Assembly (NCBI RefSeq): GCF_016093545.1
Contig: NZ_JADKYX010000002.1
Span: forward strand, 1 to 64,000
Direction of reading: 5' to 3'
Origin: Massilia rhizosphaerae
Lineage (GTDB): Bacteria > Pseudomonadota > Gammaproteobacteria > Burkholderiales > Burkholderiaceae_D
DNA: 64,000 bases
In this document: positions 43,044 to 51,998 of the stretch, in pieces
Numbering within the stretch: position 1 is the stretch's first letter
Layout: the number at the start of each line of letters is the position of its first letter
The notes under the pieces: generated by a model
Database searches by the model: none
Told to the model about the DNA's origin: nothing
What the model saw: only the letters and a program-made list of their open reading frames with translations
Position numbers and translations under genes: made by a program

Positions 43044-45008
43044 TCAAGCCACCGCAGCCTCTTCCGCGCACAGCTTCAGGCTGGCGTGGCGCGGCGTGCT
43101 CAAGCCGGCCGTCAGCGCTTCCTCGTGCGCTTCGAGCAGGTCGAACACGGCGTCCTTCGACAGCACGTATTGCTCCAGCAGCGTGTCCTTGATCGACACG
43201 ATCACGTCCTTGTAGTCGCGGATCGAATTCAGCGTGTAGTTATAGAGCTCGTCCGACTTCTCCTCGACCTGGCGCAGCGTATGCTCGGCAGAGGCGTCGT
43301 TCTGCAACTGGCTGTAGTCGATCTTGGCGCGCGAATACATCGACAGGCGGCCGACCATCATGTTCAGCATCTTCGTGATCTTTTCGATGTCGTTCTGGCT
43401 GCCCACCGAGATGCCGCGTGCGCCATAAAACAATTCTTCCGCCGCCACGCCGCCGTACAGGCCGATCACGTCGCGCTCCATCTCTTCCAGCGTGCGCAGC
43501 GACATGTCGTCACCGGACTGCAGCACATAACCCAGCGCACCGATCTTGGACACCGCTTCCGTGCTGATCTTCAGCAGATGCGATTTTTCCTTGACCTCGG
43601 CCAAGCTCATGCCGGCGCGCAGGTACGGGTCGATCTGCATGAAGAAGTGACCCAGTTCGTGCACGGCGATGCGTTCGCGCTGCTTGTGCTTCTCGGCCGT
43701 CGTGGCGCGGTCCGTCAAGCCGATCGTGGCGCGCTCGTAGGCGCGGAACAGCAGATCGGTATTGATGATCGTCTTTTCCTGGATCGAGATCATCGATGCG
43801 CGCTCGACCACCGTTTCCAGCAGTGCCGGGCTCAGGTTCTGGGTGATTTCCGCGACCTGGTCCAGGTCGAGGTCGCTCCAATCCACGAGACCTTCCTTCT
43901 TGCGCGACAGGAAGCTGCGCAGGAGTTCGCGGCGCTCGGCCTTGTTCGGCAGGCGGAAATTGATCTTCACGGAGAAGCGGCGCAGCATCGCTTCGTCCAT
44001 CTCCGACGACGCATCATCGAAGTTCGACGCGACGACCCAGATCACGCCCGCGCCCTTGTCGCTCTTGACGCCGTCCAACAGGCCCAGCAGGGTATTCGCC
44101 GTGTCGTCTTCCCATTTCTTTTCGCTGCGGCCGCGCGGCATGAACAGGCTTTGCGCTTCATCCAGGAAGATGATGCAGCGGCCTTTACTGGACGCCTTGC
44201 GGTACAGGGCATTCAGCGCCTTCGAACCGCCGCCCACGTAGCCCGATTCCAGCGCCGAACCGGACGCCTGGATCAGCGGGATGTCGAGGCGCTTGGCCAG
44301 GTAGCCCACCAGCTTCGTCTTGCCCGTACCGGCCGGGCCCGTCAGCATGACGTTGAACGGCTTGTCGATGTTGTGCTCTTTGTACAACTCGCGGTTGCGG
44401 ATCATGTCTTCCAGGTGCAGCACTTCCTGCTTGATGTCATCCATGCCGATCAGGTCGTCCATGCTGCCCTTGAGCTTGTCCGGCGTGATGAGCTGGCTGC
44501 TCATGCCCATGCCCGGGATGCCGAATTTCATGGCGTACAGGATCACGAGCAACACCGTGATGTCGAGCGCGTGGCGCTTGAGGAAGTCGACGACGTCGGC
44601 GCCCACGCCTTCGCCCTCGTCCTGCATGACGGCCTTGTGCGACGCCAGGTAGTCGTCCTTGGCGATGGAATACGGGATTGCGTTCTTGAGCAGGACTTCG
44701 CGCTCCAGCGACAGGTGCGACGTGCTCGGCACCTTCACCACGTGCAGTTGCGGCGCGCCCTTGAACTTGAAGATATAGCGCGGAGAATCGGACAGCGGCT
44801 TCGCGACCAGCAGGTAGTCCAGGCGGTCCTTCTCGGTAGCCAGCTGGGTGATCTCCGAAATGTTCTGCGAGTAGACGACGGGCGACGGATCCTGCGGGAT
44901 ATCTGCCTTGTAGATTGCCCAGCCCGTCAGCACGCCGAGCATTACGGCAGTCAAGATCCGGACATAAACATTCTTAAAGGCAATTTGAATTCGGGCAAAA
45001 TTGGGCAT
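43044..45008 (-). CDS. Divergent FtsH-like membrane AAA+ zinc metalloprotease
   Basis: The 654-residue protein has two TM segments (about 17-34 and 148-163) around a 110-residue extracytoplasmic loop. An AAA+ domain follows: Walker A GPAGTGKT 224-231, Walker B IIFLDE 279-284, second region of homology 326-344 with the arginine finger pair LRR. The M41-like protease domain has HELGH at 450-454 where FtsH has HEAGH, and an Asp in QNDIEKIT where FtsH has its third zinc ligand. The pore-loop FVG motif and the canonical FtsH C-terminus are not recognisable. It is a paralogue, not the housekeeping FtsH, and stands alone. Substrates are unknown. Confidence 0.85.
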   Translation of the reverse strand: MPNFARIQIAFKNVYVRILTAVMLGVLTGWAIYKADIPQDPSPVVYSQNISEITQLATEKDRLDYLLVAKPLSDSPRYIFKFKGAPQLHVVKVPSTSHLSLEREVLLKNAIPYSIAKDDYLASHKAVMQDEGEGVGADVVDFLKRHALDITVLLVILYAMKFGIPGMGMSSQLITPDKLKGSMDDLIGMDDIKQEVLHLEDMIRNRELYKEHNIDKPFNVMLTGPAGTGKTKLVGYLAKRLDIPLIQASGSALESGYVGGGSKALNALYRKASSKGRCIIFLDEAQSLFMPRGRSEKKWEDDTANTLLGLLDGVKSDKGAGVIWVVASNFDDASSEMDEAMLRRFSVKINFRLPNKAERRELLRSFLSRKKEGLVDWSDLDLDQVAEITQNLSPALLETVVERASMISIQEKTIINTDLLFRAYERATIGLTDRATTAEKHKQRERIAVHELGHFFMQIDPYLRAGMSLAEVKEKSHLLKISTEAVSKIGALGYVLQSGDDMSLRTLEEMERDVIGLYGGVAAEELFYGARGISVGSQNDIEKITKMLNMMVGRLSMYSRAKIDYSQLQNDASAEHTLRQVEEKSDELYNYTLNSIRDYKDVIVSIKDTLLEQYVLSKDAVFDLLEAHEEALTAGLSTPRHASLKLCAEEAAVA

Positions 45009-45517
45009 ATCGGTACTCTTACAAAGTTCGAAGGTGCGTGATGCTGCGGATGTTGCTTGCCTTCCGAGGTGCCGAGTGGACGCGAAAGGCGGCGGTGCAG
45101 GGACCGCGGGGTATTCAAACGTGTGCGTTTGATATTGTTTTGATGCCCGAAGGCAATGGGGATATGGAGACTATACTCGCAAAGAAAAGCGACGTGTATA
45201 CCGTGCGCGGAAAAAATTTTGAATCGCAACACGGCTGATCAAAGTGACATCTATTTTCATTGCTCATCTCATACTCCCAATAAATAAATCGCAATAAAAG
45301 CGCTCTCGCCTGGCTTTTTATCAATGGCCAATCGTTTAATTTATTGCGTTTGTTTTATGTAAAAATGATTAACTTTGCCATCCATTTATCATGCTTTAAC
45401 CGCACGTAACGGACGCAATGCACGGCGCATTTTTGCTATGCTGGGATACATCCGCATGGCACCGCTGCCGGCGTCAAGGCGGACGACGTAATCCACAGTC
45501 AGTTGGTTTGATAAGGA
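45009..45517. other. AT-rich intergenic region between the FtsH-like and PEP-CTERM genes
   Basis: No gene is supported in these 509 bases, which are much AT-richer than the rest of the window, above all at 45240-45400. A TATAGT box on the minus strand near 45170 (rc of 45169-45174) may belong to the FtsH-like promoter. CGCAATAAA (45290-45298) and TTTATTGCG (45340-45348) form a perfect 9-bp inverted repeat with a 41-base gap, perhaps a regulator site. Small open frames here lack coding character. Confidence 0.5.
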
Positions 45518-45790
45518 ATGACCGTGAAACGATACGCACTCGCTGCAACGCTTAGTCTCTTGATGAGCGGCGCCGTCCAGGCCGCCGCCATTGACCTCGA
45601 CAATCATCACGCCGCCGTCCGCACGCACGGCGTGGCCGATCTGTCGACGGTAAATCGCAACGAAGTGGTGGCGCCGCCTTCCCCTTCGATGTCCGAACTT
45701 CCGGAACCGGAAGTGTTTGCCATGATGCTGGTCGGCCTGATCCTGATCGGTTATCGGGCCAGCCGCGACAGTAGTGAAAAATTTAAATAA
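45518..45790 (+). CDS. Small PEP-CTERM sorting-signal protein
   Basis: The 90-residue protein has an N-terminal signal peptide (MTVKRYALAATLSLLMSGAVQAAA), a short mature part of about 40 residues, and a C-terminal sorting signal. That signal is the PEP box in SELPEPEVFAMMLVGLILIGY, a hydrophobic segment and a charged tail (RASRDSSEKFK). PEP-CTERM proteins are handled by exosortase/EpsH systems and sent to the surface or biofilm matrix. The exosortase is not in this window. The signal varies slightly from the usual VPEPxTYAMML form. The gene has its own promoter region and terminator. Confidence 0.82.
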   Translation: MTVKRYALAATLSLLMSGAVQAAAIDLDNHHAAVRTHGVADLSTVNRNEVVAPPSPSMSELPEPEVFAMMLVGLILIGYRASRDSSEKFK

Positions 45791-45876
45791 GGAAGGACGG
45801 CGGGGACGAATCGATCGAATCCCGGACTGTTCCGCAAGACGCGGACGGCACGCCATCTCGACGATTCGACCATCCA

Positions 45877-45900
45877 CGGCGCCGCAAGGCGCCGTTTTTT
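45877..45900 (+). terminator. Rho-independent terminator of the PEP-CTERM gene
   Basis: CGGCGCC / GGCGCCG (7-bp perfect stem, loop GCAA, a stable tetraloop) is followed by six T. It lies 86 bases after the stop codon. Confidence 0.9.
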
Positions 45901-45934
45901 AATGTGGGAACGAAACGCCCGGTTTCAAGGGCAA

Positions 45935-46486
45935 TCAAGCGGGCAATTCCTGGCACAGCGCATGCAATTTGCTGAGCGTCGCCCAGTTGCGCGCCGTCGT
46001 CGCGTCGCCCAAGTGCTTGCCCAGCGCCGCGGCGGCCGTGCTGTCGAGGATGCCGCCGGGACACCACACATAGGCGGCCCGCCTGCCCAGCGCCACCGCA
46101 CCGGGATGCCAGTCCTGGTCGCACAAGGCTTCGACGGCTGCGCGCGGATGGGCATTTGCGAGAATGAAGGTCAGCAGGCGCGAATGGTCCGTGGCCTGTT
46201 CCAGCAAGGGGTTGGACGCGATGATGTCGTCCAGCTCGGAGCAATCGAGCACGAGGGTGCGCGAGGCGACACCGAGCTTGAGCACGAGCGCTTCCTCGAT
46301 CTCGGCCGCCACCCGGTCGTACGGCTTGGCAGGGCCGGTGAACACGACGTTCCCGCTATTGAGCAGGCTACGCACATGATCGTAGCCGAGGTCGGCGATC
46401 AGTTTGCGGAGGTCGGCCATGGCGATGCGTTTTGCCCGACCGACGTTCACCCCTCTGAGTAAGGCGATGTAGCGTTGATAAGTCAT
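45935..46486 (-). CDS. DUF1697 family protein
   Basis: The 183-residue protein has the DUF1697 N-terminus YIALLRGVNVG-x-x-(K/R)-I-x-M-A-D-L-R (MTYQRYIALLRGVNVGRAKR), the conserved RSLLNSGNVVFTG, and a C-terminal TARNWATLSKLHAL. The family has a ferredoxin-like repeat structure, common in bacteria, and no known function. ATG 46486 gives the family N-terminus; 15 upstream codons have no support. It is convergent with the PEP-CTERM gene. Confidence 0.88.
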   Translation of the reverse strand: MTYQRYIALLRGVNVGRAKRIAMADLRKLIADLGYDHVRSLLNSGNVVFTGPAKPYDRVAAEIEEALVLKLGVASRTLVLDCSELDDIIASNPLLEQATDHSRLLTFILANAHPRAAVEALCDQDWHPGAVALGRRAAYVWCPGGILDSTAAAALGKHLGDATTARNWATLSKLHALCQELPA

Positions 46487-46656
46487 TCGGGCATGGTACC
46501 GTGCCCGGGCCGGGTGCGGGGCGCCGCGCACTTAAGGGAACATTAAAACGCGAAGGCGCGCACGCGACGGGCTTACAACACCCGGCCTCCCGCCCGCTGA
46601 CGCCCACTTTACCGGGTGGTAATATCAATACATTGCAAAAAACAAAAGAGGTAAGC

Positions 46657-46989
46657 ATGAGCGGTCCTTTCCAGCTGACGCCGCTGGCCGAGACCCGTCC
46701 GGGGATGGTGTTGTCCGACGTCGTACGCGACGACAAGGGAAATGTGTTGCTGGCGCAGGGCGTCGTCCTCACGGAATCCATGCTTGCGTCGCTGGGCCGG
46801 CACGGTATCGAGGTGCTGCCCATCCTCCAGGCGGTCCCGGCCCCGCCGCCGGCGGATCCGGAAGCGATCCAGGCGCGGCTCGATCATTTGTTCCGTCAGC
46901 AAGACCGGGACGACCTCGGCGACTGGGCCACCGGCATCCTGCGCCGCTACGTGGAAGACTACCGCCTGCAGCGCGAGGTGACGCCATGA
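46657..46989 (+). CDS. Small protein translationally coupled to the HDOD gene
   Basis: The 110-residue soluble protein begins MSGPFQLTPLAETRPGMVLSDVVRDDKGNVLLAQGVVLTESMLASLGRHGIEVLPI. The stretch GMVLSDVVRDDKGNVLLAQGVVLTE-x-M-x-x-x-L resembles the domain that precedes many HD-GYP and HDOD domains, a small beta-rich module with G-x-x-L-x-x-G. The rest is a helical tail with a Pro/Ala linker. Its stop overlaps the HDOD start (ATGA), so both are made together and probably bind each other. RBS is GAGGT. Function inferred from context only. Confidence 0.7.
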   Translation: MSGPFQLTPLAETRPGMVLSDVVRDDKGNVLLAQGVVLTESMLASLGRHGIEVLPILQAVPAPPPADPEAIQARLDHLFRQQDRDDLGDWATGILRRYVEDYRLQREVTP

Positions 46990-47828
46990 ACCGCCTGACG
47001 CCCGAACAACTGGCGGCCGGCGTGCAAGACCTGCCTTCGCTGCCCGCCGTCGTCATGGAATTGCTCAGCAGCGTGGAGCAGGACGACATCGACATCTCCG
47101 TGCTGGCGAAAAAGGTGTCGTACGACCAGGCCTTGACGGCAAAAACGCTGCGCCTGGCCAATTCGTCGTCGTACGGCCTGCAGGTGAAGGTCACGACGAT
47201 CCAGCAGGCGATCACCTTTCTCGGCTTCCAGACGACGCGCAACCTGATCACGGCGGCCGCCGTCACGGGTTGCTTTCCGAGCGGACGTTGCGCCGGATTT
47301 CATGACAAGGCGTTCTGGCGCCATTCGATCGCGACGGCCGCCTGCGCACGCGCGCTGGCGCGCCGGATGCGTTTCAACCAGGACATCGCCTTCACGGCCG
47401 GCCTGCTGCACGATATCGGCCGGCTCGTCCTGGTGACGGGCCACCCGGACGCCTACGACCAGGTCGTGGCCTGGCATGGACAGCACGGCGGCGATTGGCT
47501 GGACGCCGAGCGGGCCGTGCTCGGCATCGACCACGTCGACGCCGGGGTCGCGCTCGCGGACCACTGGAATTTCTCGGACACCATGCGCCATGCGATCGCC
47601 TACCACCATGCGCCGGAAACCCACGGCGCTGGATTCCTGGCGGCGATCGTGCATGTGGCAAACAGCATCGTCCACGCGCTCGATCTCGCCGGGGAAGACG
47701 ACGAGCTGGTGCCGCGCGTCTCCAGCGTGGCCTGGGATGCGATGGGGCTGAACGAGGAAGCCTATCTGCACCTGTTCCGCGAAACGGAAGTGCAGTTCGG
47801 CGAGATGGAGGCCATCCTGATGGCTTGA
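46986..47828 (+). CDS. HDOD domain protein
   Basis: The 280-residue protein is an HDOD (HD-related output) domain. The motifs are LPSLPAVVMELLSSVEQDDIDISVLAKKVSYDQALTAKTLRLANSSSYG, ITFLGFQTTRNLI, FWRHSIATAACARALARR and LLHDIGRLVLV. The latter is HD-like (HDIGR), so some metal binding is possible. HDOD proteins sit in signal networks controlling chemotaxis, biofilm and virulence, and mostly lack phosphohydrolase activity. It is coupled to the small N-terminal-like protein upstream. Convergent hairpins separate it from the next gene. Confidence 0.88.
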   Translation: MNRLTPEQLAAGVQDLPSLPAVVMELLSSVEQDDIDISVLAKKVSYDQALTAKTLRLANSSSYGLQVKVTTIQQAITFLGFQTTRNLITAAAVTGCFPSGRCAGFHDKAFWRHSIATAACARALARRMRFNQDIAFTAGLLHDIGRLVLVTGHPDAYDQVVAWHGQHGGDWLDAERAVLGIDHVDAGVALADHWNFSDTMRHAIAYHHAPETHGAGFLAAIVHVANSIVHALDLAGEDDELVPRVSSVAWDAMGLNEEAYLHLFRETEVQFGEMEAILMA

Positions 47829-47867
47829 AACGGGCCGCTCAAGCCCAGGATGGCCGCCGGTGATGAC

Positions 47868-47931
47868 GGCAGCGAAGACCTGCTTCGCTGCCGGGTCTGG
47901 CCGACGGCATGACAGGACCGGCTGTCATGCC
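47868..47931. terminator. Two perfect hairpins between convergent genes
   Basis: GGCAGCGAAG / CTTCGCTGCC (47868-47892, loop ACCTG) and GGCATGACAG / CTGTCATGCC (47906-47931, loop of 6) are both perfect 10-bp stems. They lie between the convergent HDOD and HTH genes. Neither has a long T-run, so they may be factor-dependent termination or RNA-stabilising structures. Confidence 0.6.
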
Positions 47932-47938
47932 CTCGGCA

Positions 47939-48355
47939 TCAGTGCGCATAGTTGCCCGAGGGCTTGGAAGACGCGTCGGTCGATTGCGGTTGTTGGGCCG
48001 ATTGTGCTTGGGGCTGACCTTGTTGCTGTTGCGCAGCCTGCTGAGCAGCTTGTTGTGCGGCTTTTTCCTCGGGCTTCGGGCGGCCTTGGGCATCCGACAG
48101 GCGATATTTGGTCCGGCGGTCGCCCATCAAGTCACGCAGATCGCGGATGCTCATGCCGGTCACTTCGTGCATGCGGATCAGCAGCGAGGCGCCGACAGGC
48201 AGGCGGTGGTGACGGATCTTGCTGATCACCGGAGGAGCGACTTCCAGCATGCGCGACAGCGCTGCATCGTTCTTCAATTGCATCTTGCCGAGCAGAATGT
48301 CCAGCAGATGGTTGGGGTTGTAGCTTTCCTGTGATGACAAAGCGTGATGTGCCAT
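47939..48355 (-). CDS. Helix-turn-helix protein with Gln/Ala-rich tail
   Basis: The 138-residue protein begins with a Cro/C1-like domain: NPNHLLDILLGKMQLKNDAALSRMLEVAPPVISKIRHHRLPVGASLLIRMHEVTGMSIRDLRDLMGD. A basic segment (RRTKYRL) and a low-complexity tail (AAQQAAQQAAQQQQGQPQ) follow. Unlike phage repressors it has no oligomerisation domain. The conserved V-x-P-P-V-I-S-K-I-R-H-x-x-L-x-x-G pattern is one I associate with Burkholderiales regulators of unknown target. The long AT-rich upstream region may be its own target. Confidence 0.78.
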   Translation of the reverse strand: MAHHALSSQESYNPNHLLDILLGKMQLKNDAALSRMLEVAPPVISKIRHHRLPVGASLLIRMHEVTGMSIRDLRDLMGDRRTKYRLSDAQGRPKPEEKAAQQAAQQAAQQQQGQPQAQSAQQPQSTDASSKPSGNYAH

Positions 48356-49053
48356 GATGACCTCGTGAATGGTTAAAATAGTTCTTTTACGAACCGTACT
48401 GAATGACTAAGTTTCGTCAACATAAGTTCCCGGATCGCGTTACCGACTGACCAGGCATCCACCTGACATGCCGGCGACGTGACCGGACCGCGTGCGCTCC
48501 CTTGTCGGAAAACGCGAAAAAACCAATGCAGCATCGGAACCCTGGCCGGGCGCCGCGACCGGATCACGGCCGCCGCTGCGGTTTTTTGCACTTCCCGCTT
48601 CCCACATGCACTTGTTTTTCGGACAAATTATCAAACTCATACGCCGCGTTCACACTCGACCTGAGCACGAAATTCATTGGCCGAAATCAAGCTAACCGTT
48701 GGAAAGCTTGTCACATAGTCATTTCAGCACATGGTGACAAATTGTGGCGCACGCAAGTGTTTTTTTGGACTAATTTTGCAATTGCCGAGCCACACGAACT
48801 GCTTGATTCACAACGAGAAACCAATTCGAGTCGGATCGGCAACTTTAAAGATAACAGCTGGCAAGGAAAATTCAAGATTTAACAATGTAACCGACTGTTT
48901 ATAATTTAACTCACGGAAAGTCTCAATTCCGCGCAGCATGAAGCACCGGCGCGCACGGCCGCACGCACCCGCTTTTCCGGCGCCTATTCCGATTTACGGT
49001 AAACTGAACTTCCACTTGTCAAAGCATCAGCACTAGAGCACTCAGAGCATTCC
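48356..49053. other. Intergenic region upstream of miaB, no gene seen
   Basis: The right part (48580-48960) is AT-rich. It contains a perfect inverted repeat TTGTCAC (48708-48714) / GTGACAA (48734-48740) with a 19-base spacer and a TATAAT box at 48900-48905 whose -35 (ATTTAA region) is poor; that box may start the miaB transcript. Near 48385 on the left side, GTTC-TTTTAC-GAAC is a short inverted repeat in the promoter region of the HTH gene. A 126-codon frame at 48502-48882 has no start signal or recognisable content and is not called. Confidence 0.45.
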
Positions 49054-50427
49054 ATGCAGAAAAAAGTATTCATCAAGACCTTCGGTTGCCAAATGAACGA
49101 GTACGACTCGGACAAGATGGCGGACGTGCTGGGCGCGTCCGATGGGCTCGTACGCACCGACACGCCGGACGATGCCGACGTGATCCTGTTCAACACCTGC
49201 TCCGTGCGCGAAAAAGCACAGGAAAAAGTGTTCTCCGACCTCGGCCGCCTGAAGGAACTCAAGCGCGCCAAGCCCGACCTGATCATCGGCGTGGGCGGTT
49301 GCGTCGCGTCGCAGGAAGGCGAGGCGATCGTCAAGCGCGCGCCGCACGTGGACATGGTGTTCGGCCCGCAGACGCTGCACCGCCTGCCGCAAATGATCCA
49401 GCTGCGCCGCCACACGGGCGCGGCCCAGGTCGACATCAGCTTCCCGGAAATCGAAAAATTCGACCACCTGCCCCCGGCCAAGGTCGAAGGTCCGGTGGCC
49501 TATGTGTCGATCATGGAAGGCTGCAGCAAATATTGCAGCTACTGCGTGGTGCCGTACACGCGCGGCGAGGAAGTCTCGCGCCGCTTCGAGGACGTGCTGA
49601 CGGAAGTCGCCGGCCTGGCCGCGCAGGGCGTCAAGGAAATCACGCTCTTGGGGCAGAACGTGAACGCCTACCGCGGCGCGATGGCGTCGGGCGAAGGTGA
49701 GCCGCAATTCGCCGACTTTGCCCTGCTGCTGGAATACGTGGCCGAGATCCCGGGCATCGAGCGCCTGCGCTTCGTCACGAGCCACCCGAAGGAATTCACG
49801 CAGCGCCTGATCGACGCGTACGCGAAGATCCCGCAGCTGGTCAACCACCTGTACCTGCCGGTGCAGCACGGTTCCGACCGCATCCTGCAGGCGATGAAGC
49901 GCGGCTACACGGGCCTGGAATACAAATCGATCATCCGCCGCATCAAGGCGGTACGACCAAGCATCTCGATCTCGTCCGACTTCATCGTCGGCTTCCCGGG
50001 CGAGACGGACGCCGATTTCGAAGCGATGATGAAGCTCATCGACGACGTCGGCTTCGACAACAGCTTCTCCTTCATCTTCAGCAAGCGCCCGGGCACGCCG
50101 GCCGCCAACCTGGAGGACGACACCCCGCACGAGGTCAAGCTCGCGCGCCTGCAGCGGTTGCAGGCACAAATCGACGCCAACACCCGCAAGACCAGCGCCG
50201 CCATGGTCGGCACCGTGCAGCGCATCCTGGTCGAGGGCCCGTCCAAGAAAGGCGGGGGCGAACTCCAGGGTCGCACCGAGAACAACCGCGTCGTCAACTT
50301 CTTCCCGGGCGCTGCGGGCGAGACGCTCGTCGGCCAACTGGTCGACGTGCGCATCACCGAAAGCCTGGATTACACCCTGCGCGGCGACCTGGTCGCCAGC
50401 CTTGATACGATTGCCAAAGCCAGTTGA
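49054..50427 (+). CDS. miaB: tRNA-2-methylthio-N6-dimethylallyladenosine synthase MiaB
   Basis: Radical SAM enzyme that converts i6A37 to ms2i6A37 in tRNA, acting after MiaA (30496). The 457-residue protein has the UPF0004 N-terminal domain with three Cys of the auxiliary cluster ([33 protein letters not shown]). The radical SAM Cys triad is [20 protein letters not shown], and the TRAM domain is at the C-terminus. It leads the conserved miaB-phoH-ybeY run. Confidence 0.96.
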   Translation: MQKKVFIKTFGCQMNEYDSDKMADVLGASDGLVRTDTPDDADVILFNTCSVREKAQEKVFSDLGRLKELKRAKPDLIIGVGGCVASQEGEAIVKRAPHVDMVFGPQTLHRLPQMIQLRRHTGAAQVDISFPEIEKFDHLPPAKVEGPVAYVSIMEGCSKYCSYCVVPYTRGEEVSRRFEDVLTEVAGLAAQGVKEITLLGQNVNAYRGAMASGEGEPQFADFALLLEYVAEIPGIERLRFVTSHPKEFTQRLIDAYAKIPQLVNHLYLPVQHGSDRILQAMKRGYTGLEYKSIIRRIKAVRPSISISSDFIVGFPGETDADFEAMMKLIDDVGFDNSFSFIFSKRPGTPAANLEDDTPHEVKLARLQRLQAQIDANTRKTSAAMVGTVQRILVEGPSKKGGGELQGRTENNRVVNFFPGAAGETLVGQLVDVRITESLDYTLRGDLVASLDTIAKAS

Positions 50428-51524
50428 AAACGCCCACCCAGCCTTCGTACTTCATTCCCGAGCCGCTCGATAACACGCGGCTCGCCCACCTCTGCGGACC
50501 GCTGGACGAGAACCTGCGCCAGATCTCGGCCGCGCTCGACGTAACCATCTTCCGGCGCGGCGAGAAATTCATCGTCAGCGGGACCAACGCCGAGCGCGCC
50601 GTCGAACTGCTCGAGCGCTTCTATGCCGTGGCCGACAAGGTCGTGCCGATCGAGGAAGTGCAGCTGGCGCTCGTCGAACAGCGCGCCGGCCTGAAACCCA
50701 AGGCACCGGACACCGAGCCGCCGAAGGAACCCGGCGCGTCGGTCACGGAGGAAGCCGACAAGGGCACTGATGCGGCAGATGACGACGAGGGCCTCGTCAG
50801 CCCGATGCTCAAGACACGCCGCCACGACCTGCGCGGACGCACGCCGCACCAGATCCGGTATTTGAAGGCCGTGCTGGAACACGACATCAGCTTCGGCATC
50901 GGCCCGGCCGGCACCGGCAAGACCTACCTGGCCGTCGCCTGCGCCGTCGACGCCCTCGAACGCGACGCCGTCAAGCGCATCATCCTGACGCGTCCCGCCG
51001 TGGAAGCGGGCGAACGCCTGGGCTTCCTGCCCGGCGACTTCGCGCAGAAGGTCGACCCTTACCTGCGCCCGCTGTACGACGCGCTGTACGACCTGCTCGG
51101 CTTCGACCGTACGCAGAAGCTGTTCGAGAAGCAGGTGATCGAGATCGCGCCGCTCGCGTTCATGCGCGGCCGCACGCTGAACCACGCGTTCGTGATCCTG
51201 GACGAAGCCCAGAACACGACGGTCGAACAGATGAAGATGTTCCTGACCCGGATCGGCTTCGGCAGCAAGGCCGTCGTCACGGGCGACGTCACCCAGGTCG
51301 ACCTGCACAAGACGCAGCGGAGCGGCCTGGTCGACGCCATGCACGTATTGAAGGACGTGCGCGGCATCGCCTTCACCCAATTCTCCAGCGCGGACGTCGT
51401 GCGCCACCCGATGGTGGCGCGCATCGTCGACGCCTACGAGAAGGCCGCGTCGATGCAGGAACTCGGCGCACTCCCGGGAACTTTGAATAAACCAGCCACC
51501 CGCCATGTCCGCAAAAAAGCATAA
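50424..51524 (+). CDS. phoH: PhoH family protein (YbeZ)
   Basis: The 366-residue ATPase has the PhoH domain: [34 protein letters not shown] (P-loop GPAGTGKT), [30 protein letters not shown], and the Walker B motif [11 protein letters not shown]. The N-terminal 150 residues include a KH-like or helical segment, and it likely works with YbeY in RNA handling. It begins with TTG that overlaps the MiaB stop codon; its last 20 bases overlap ybeY. Three genes in a row overlap, so they are strictly cotranslated. Confidence 0.93.
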   Translation: MKTPTQPSYFIPEPLDNTRLAHLCGPLDENLRQISAALDVTIFRRGEKFIVSGTNAERAVELLERFYAVADKVVPIEEVQLALVEQRAGLKPKAPDTEPPKEPGASVTEEADKGTDAADDDEGLVSPMLKTRRHDLRGRTPHQIRYLKAVLEHDISFGIGPAGTGKTYLAVACAVDALERDAVKRIILTRPAVEAGERLGFLPGDFAQKVDPYLRPLYDALYDLLGFDRTQKLFEKQVIEIAPLAFMRGRTLNHAFVILDEAQNTTVEQMKMFLTRIGFGSKAVVTGDVTQVDLHKTQRSGLVDAMHVLKDVRGIAFTQFSSADVVRHPMVARIVDAYEKAASMQELGALPGTLNKPATRHVRKKA

Positions 51525-51978
51525 CCTCGAACTGGACGTCCAGTACCCCGACACCCGCCTGGAGGCGTCCATCACGCCCGAGATGGTCGAGCGCTGGGTG
51601 CAGGCCTCCCTCCTCGGCCCGGCCGAGCTGGCGATCCGCTTCGTCGACGCCGAGGAAGGCCAGACCCTGAATCGCGAGTACCGCGGCAAGGACTACGCCA
51701 CCAACGTGCTCACCTTCGCCTACAACGAGGGCGCGGAAATCGCCGACGACGAACCGACGCAGGCCGACATCGTCCTGTGCACGGACGTCCTGCAGCGCGA
51801 GGCCGACGAGCAAAAGAAGACGGTCGAGGAGCACACGGCGCACCTCGTCGTGCACGGCGTGCTGCACGCCCAGGGCTTCGACCACGAATCCGACGAGGAA
51901 GCGGAAGAGATGGAACAGCTCGAGCGCGACATCATGGAAGTGCTCGGGTATCCGGATCCGTACGCGGACAACGAATAG
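51505..51978 (+). CDS. ybeY: Endoribonuclease YbeY (rRNA maturation factor)
   Basis: The zinc-dependent RNase matures the 3' end of 16S rRNA. The 157-residue protein has LAIRFVDAEEGQTLNREYRGKDYATNVLTFAY and the signature H-G-x-L-H-x-x-G-y-D-H (HLVVHGVLHAQGFDHESDEE), whose three His bind zinc. It overlaps the PhoH gene by 20 bases. The next gene of the conserved order, corC, is displaced 2.9 kb downstream by the opposite-strand molybdoenzyme pair. Confidence 0.95.
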   Translation: MSAKKHNLELDVQYPDTRLEASITPEMVERWVQASLLGPAELAIRFVDAEEGQTLNREYRGKDYATNVLTFAYNEGAEIADDEPTQADIVLCTDVLQREADEQKKTVEEHTAHLVVHGVLHAQGFDHESDEEAEEMEQLERDIMEVLGYPDPYADNE

Positions 51979-51998
51979 ATGGGATCAATGTCGTGGAC

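Noticed and set aside
43086-45041. A 651-codon plus-strand frame opposite the FtsH-like gene
   Set aside because: It is the complement of a gene with clear AAA+ motifs and has no recognisable domain of its own.
48502-48882. A 126-codon frame in the gap before miaB
   Set aside because: It has no ribosome-binding site, mixes AT-rich noncoding sequence and shows no conserved pattern.
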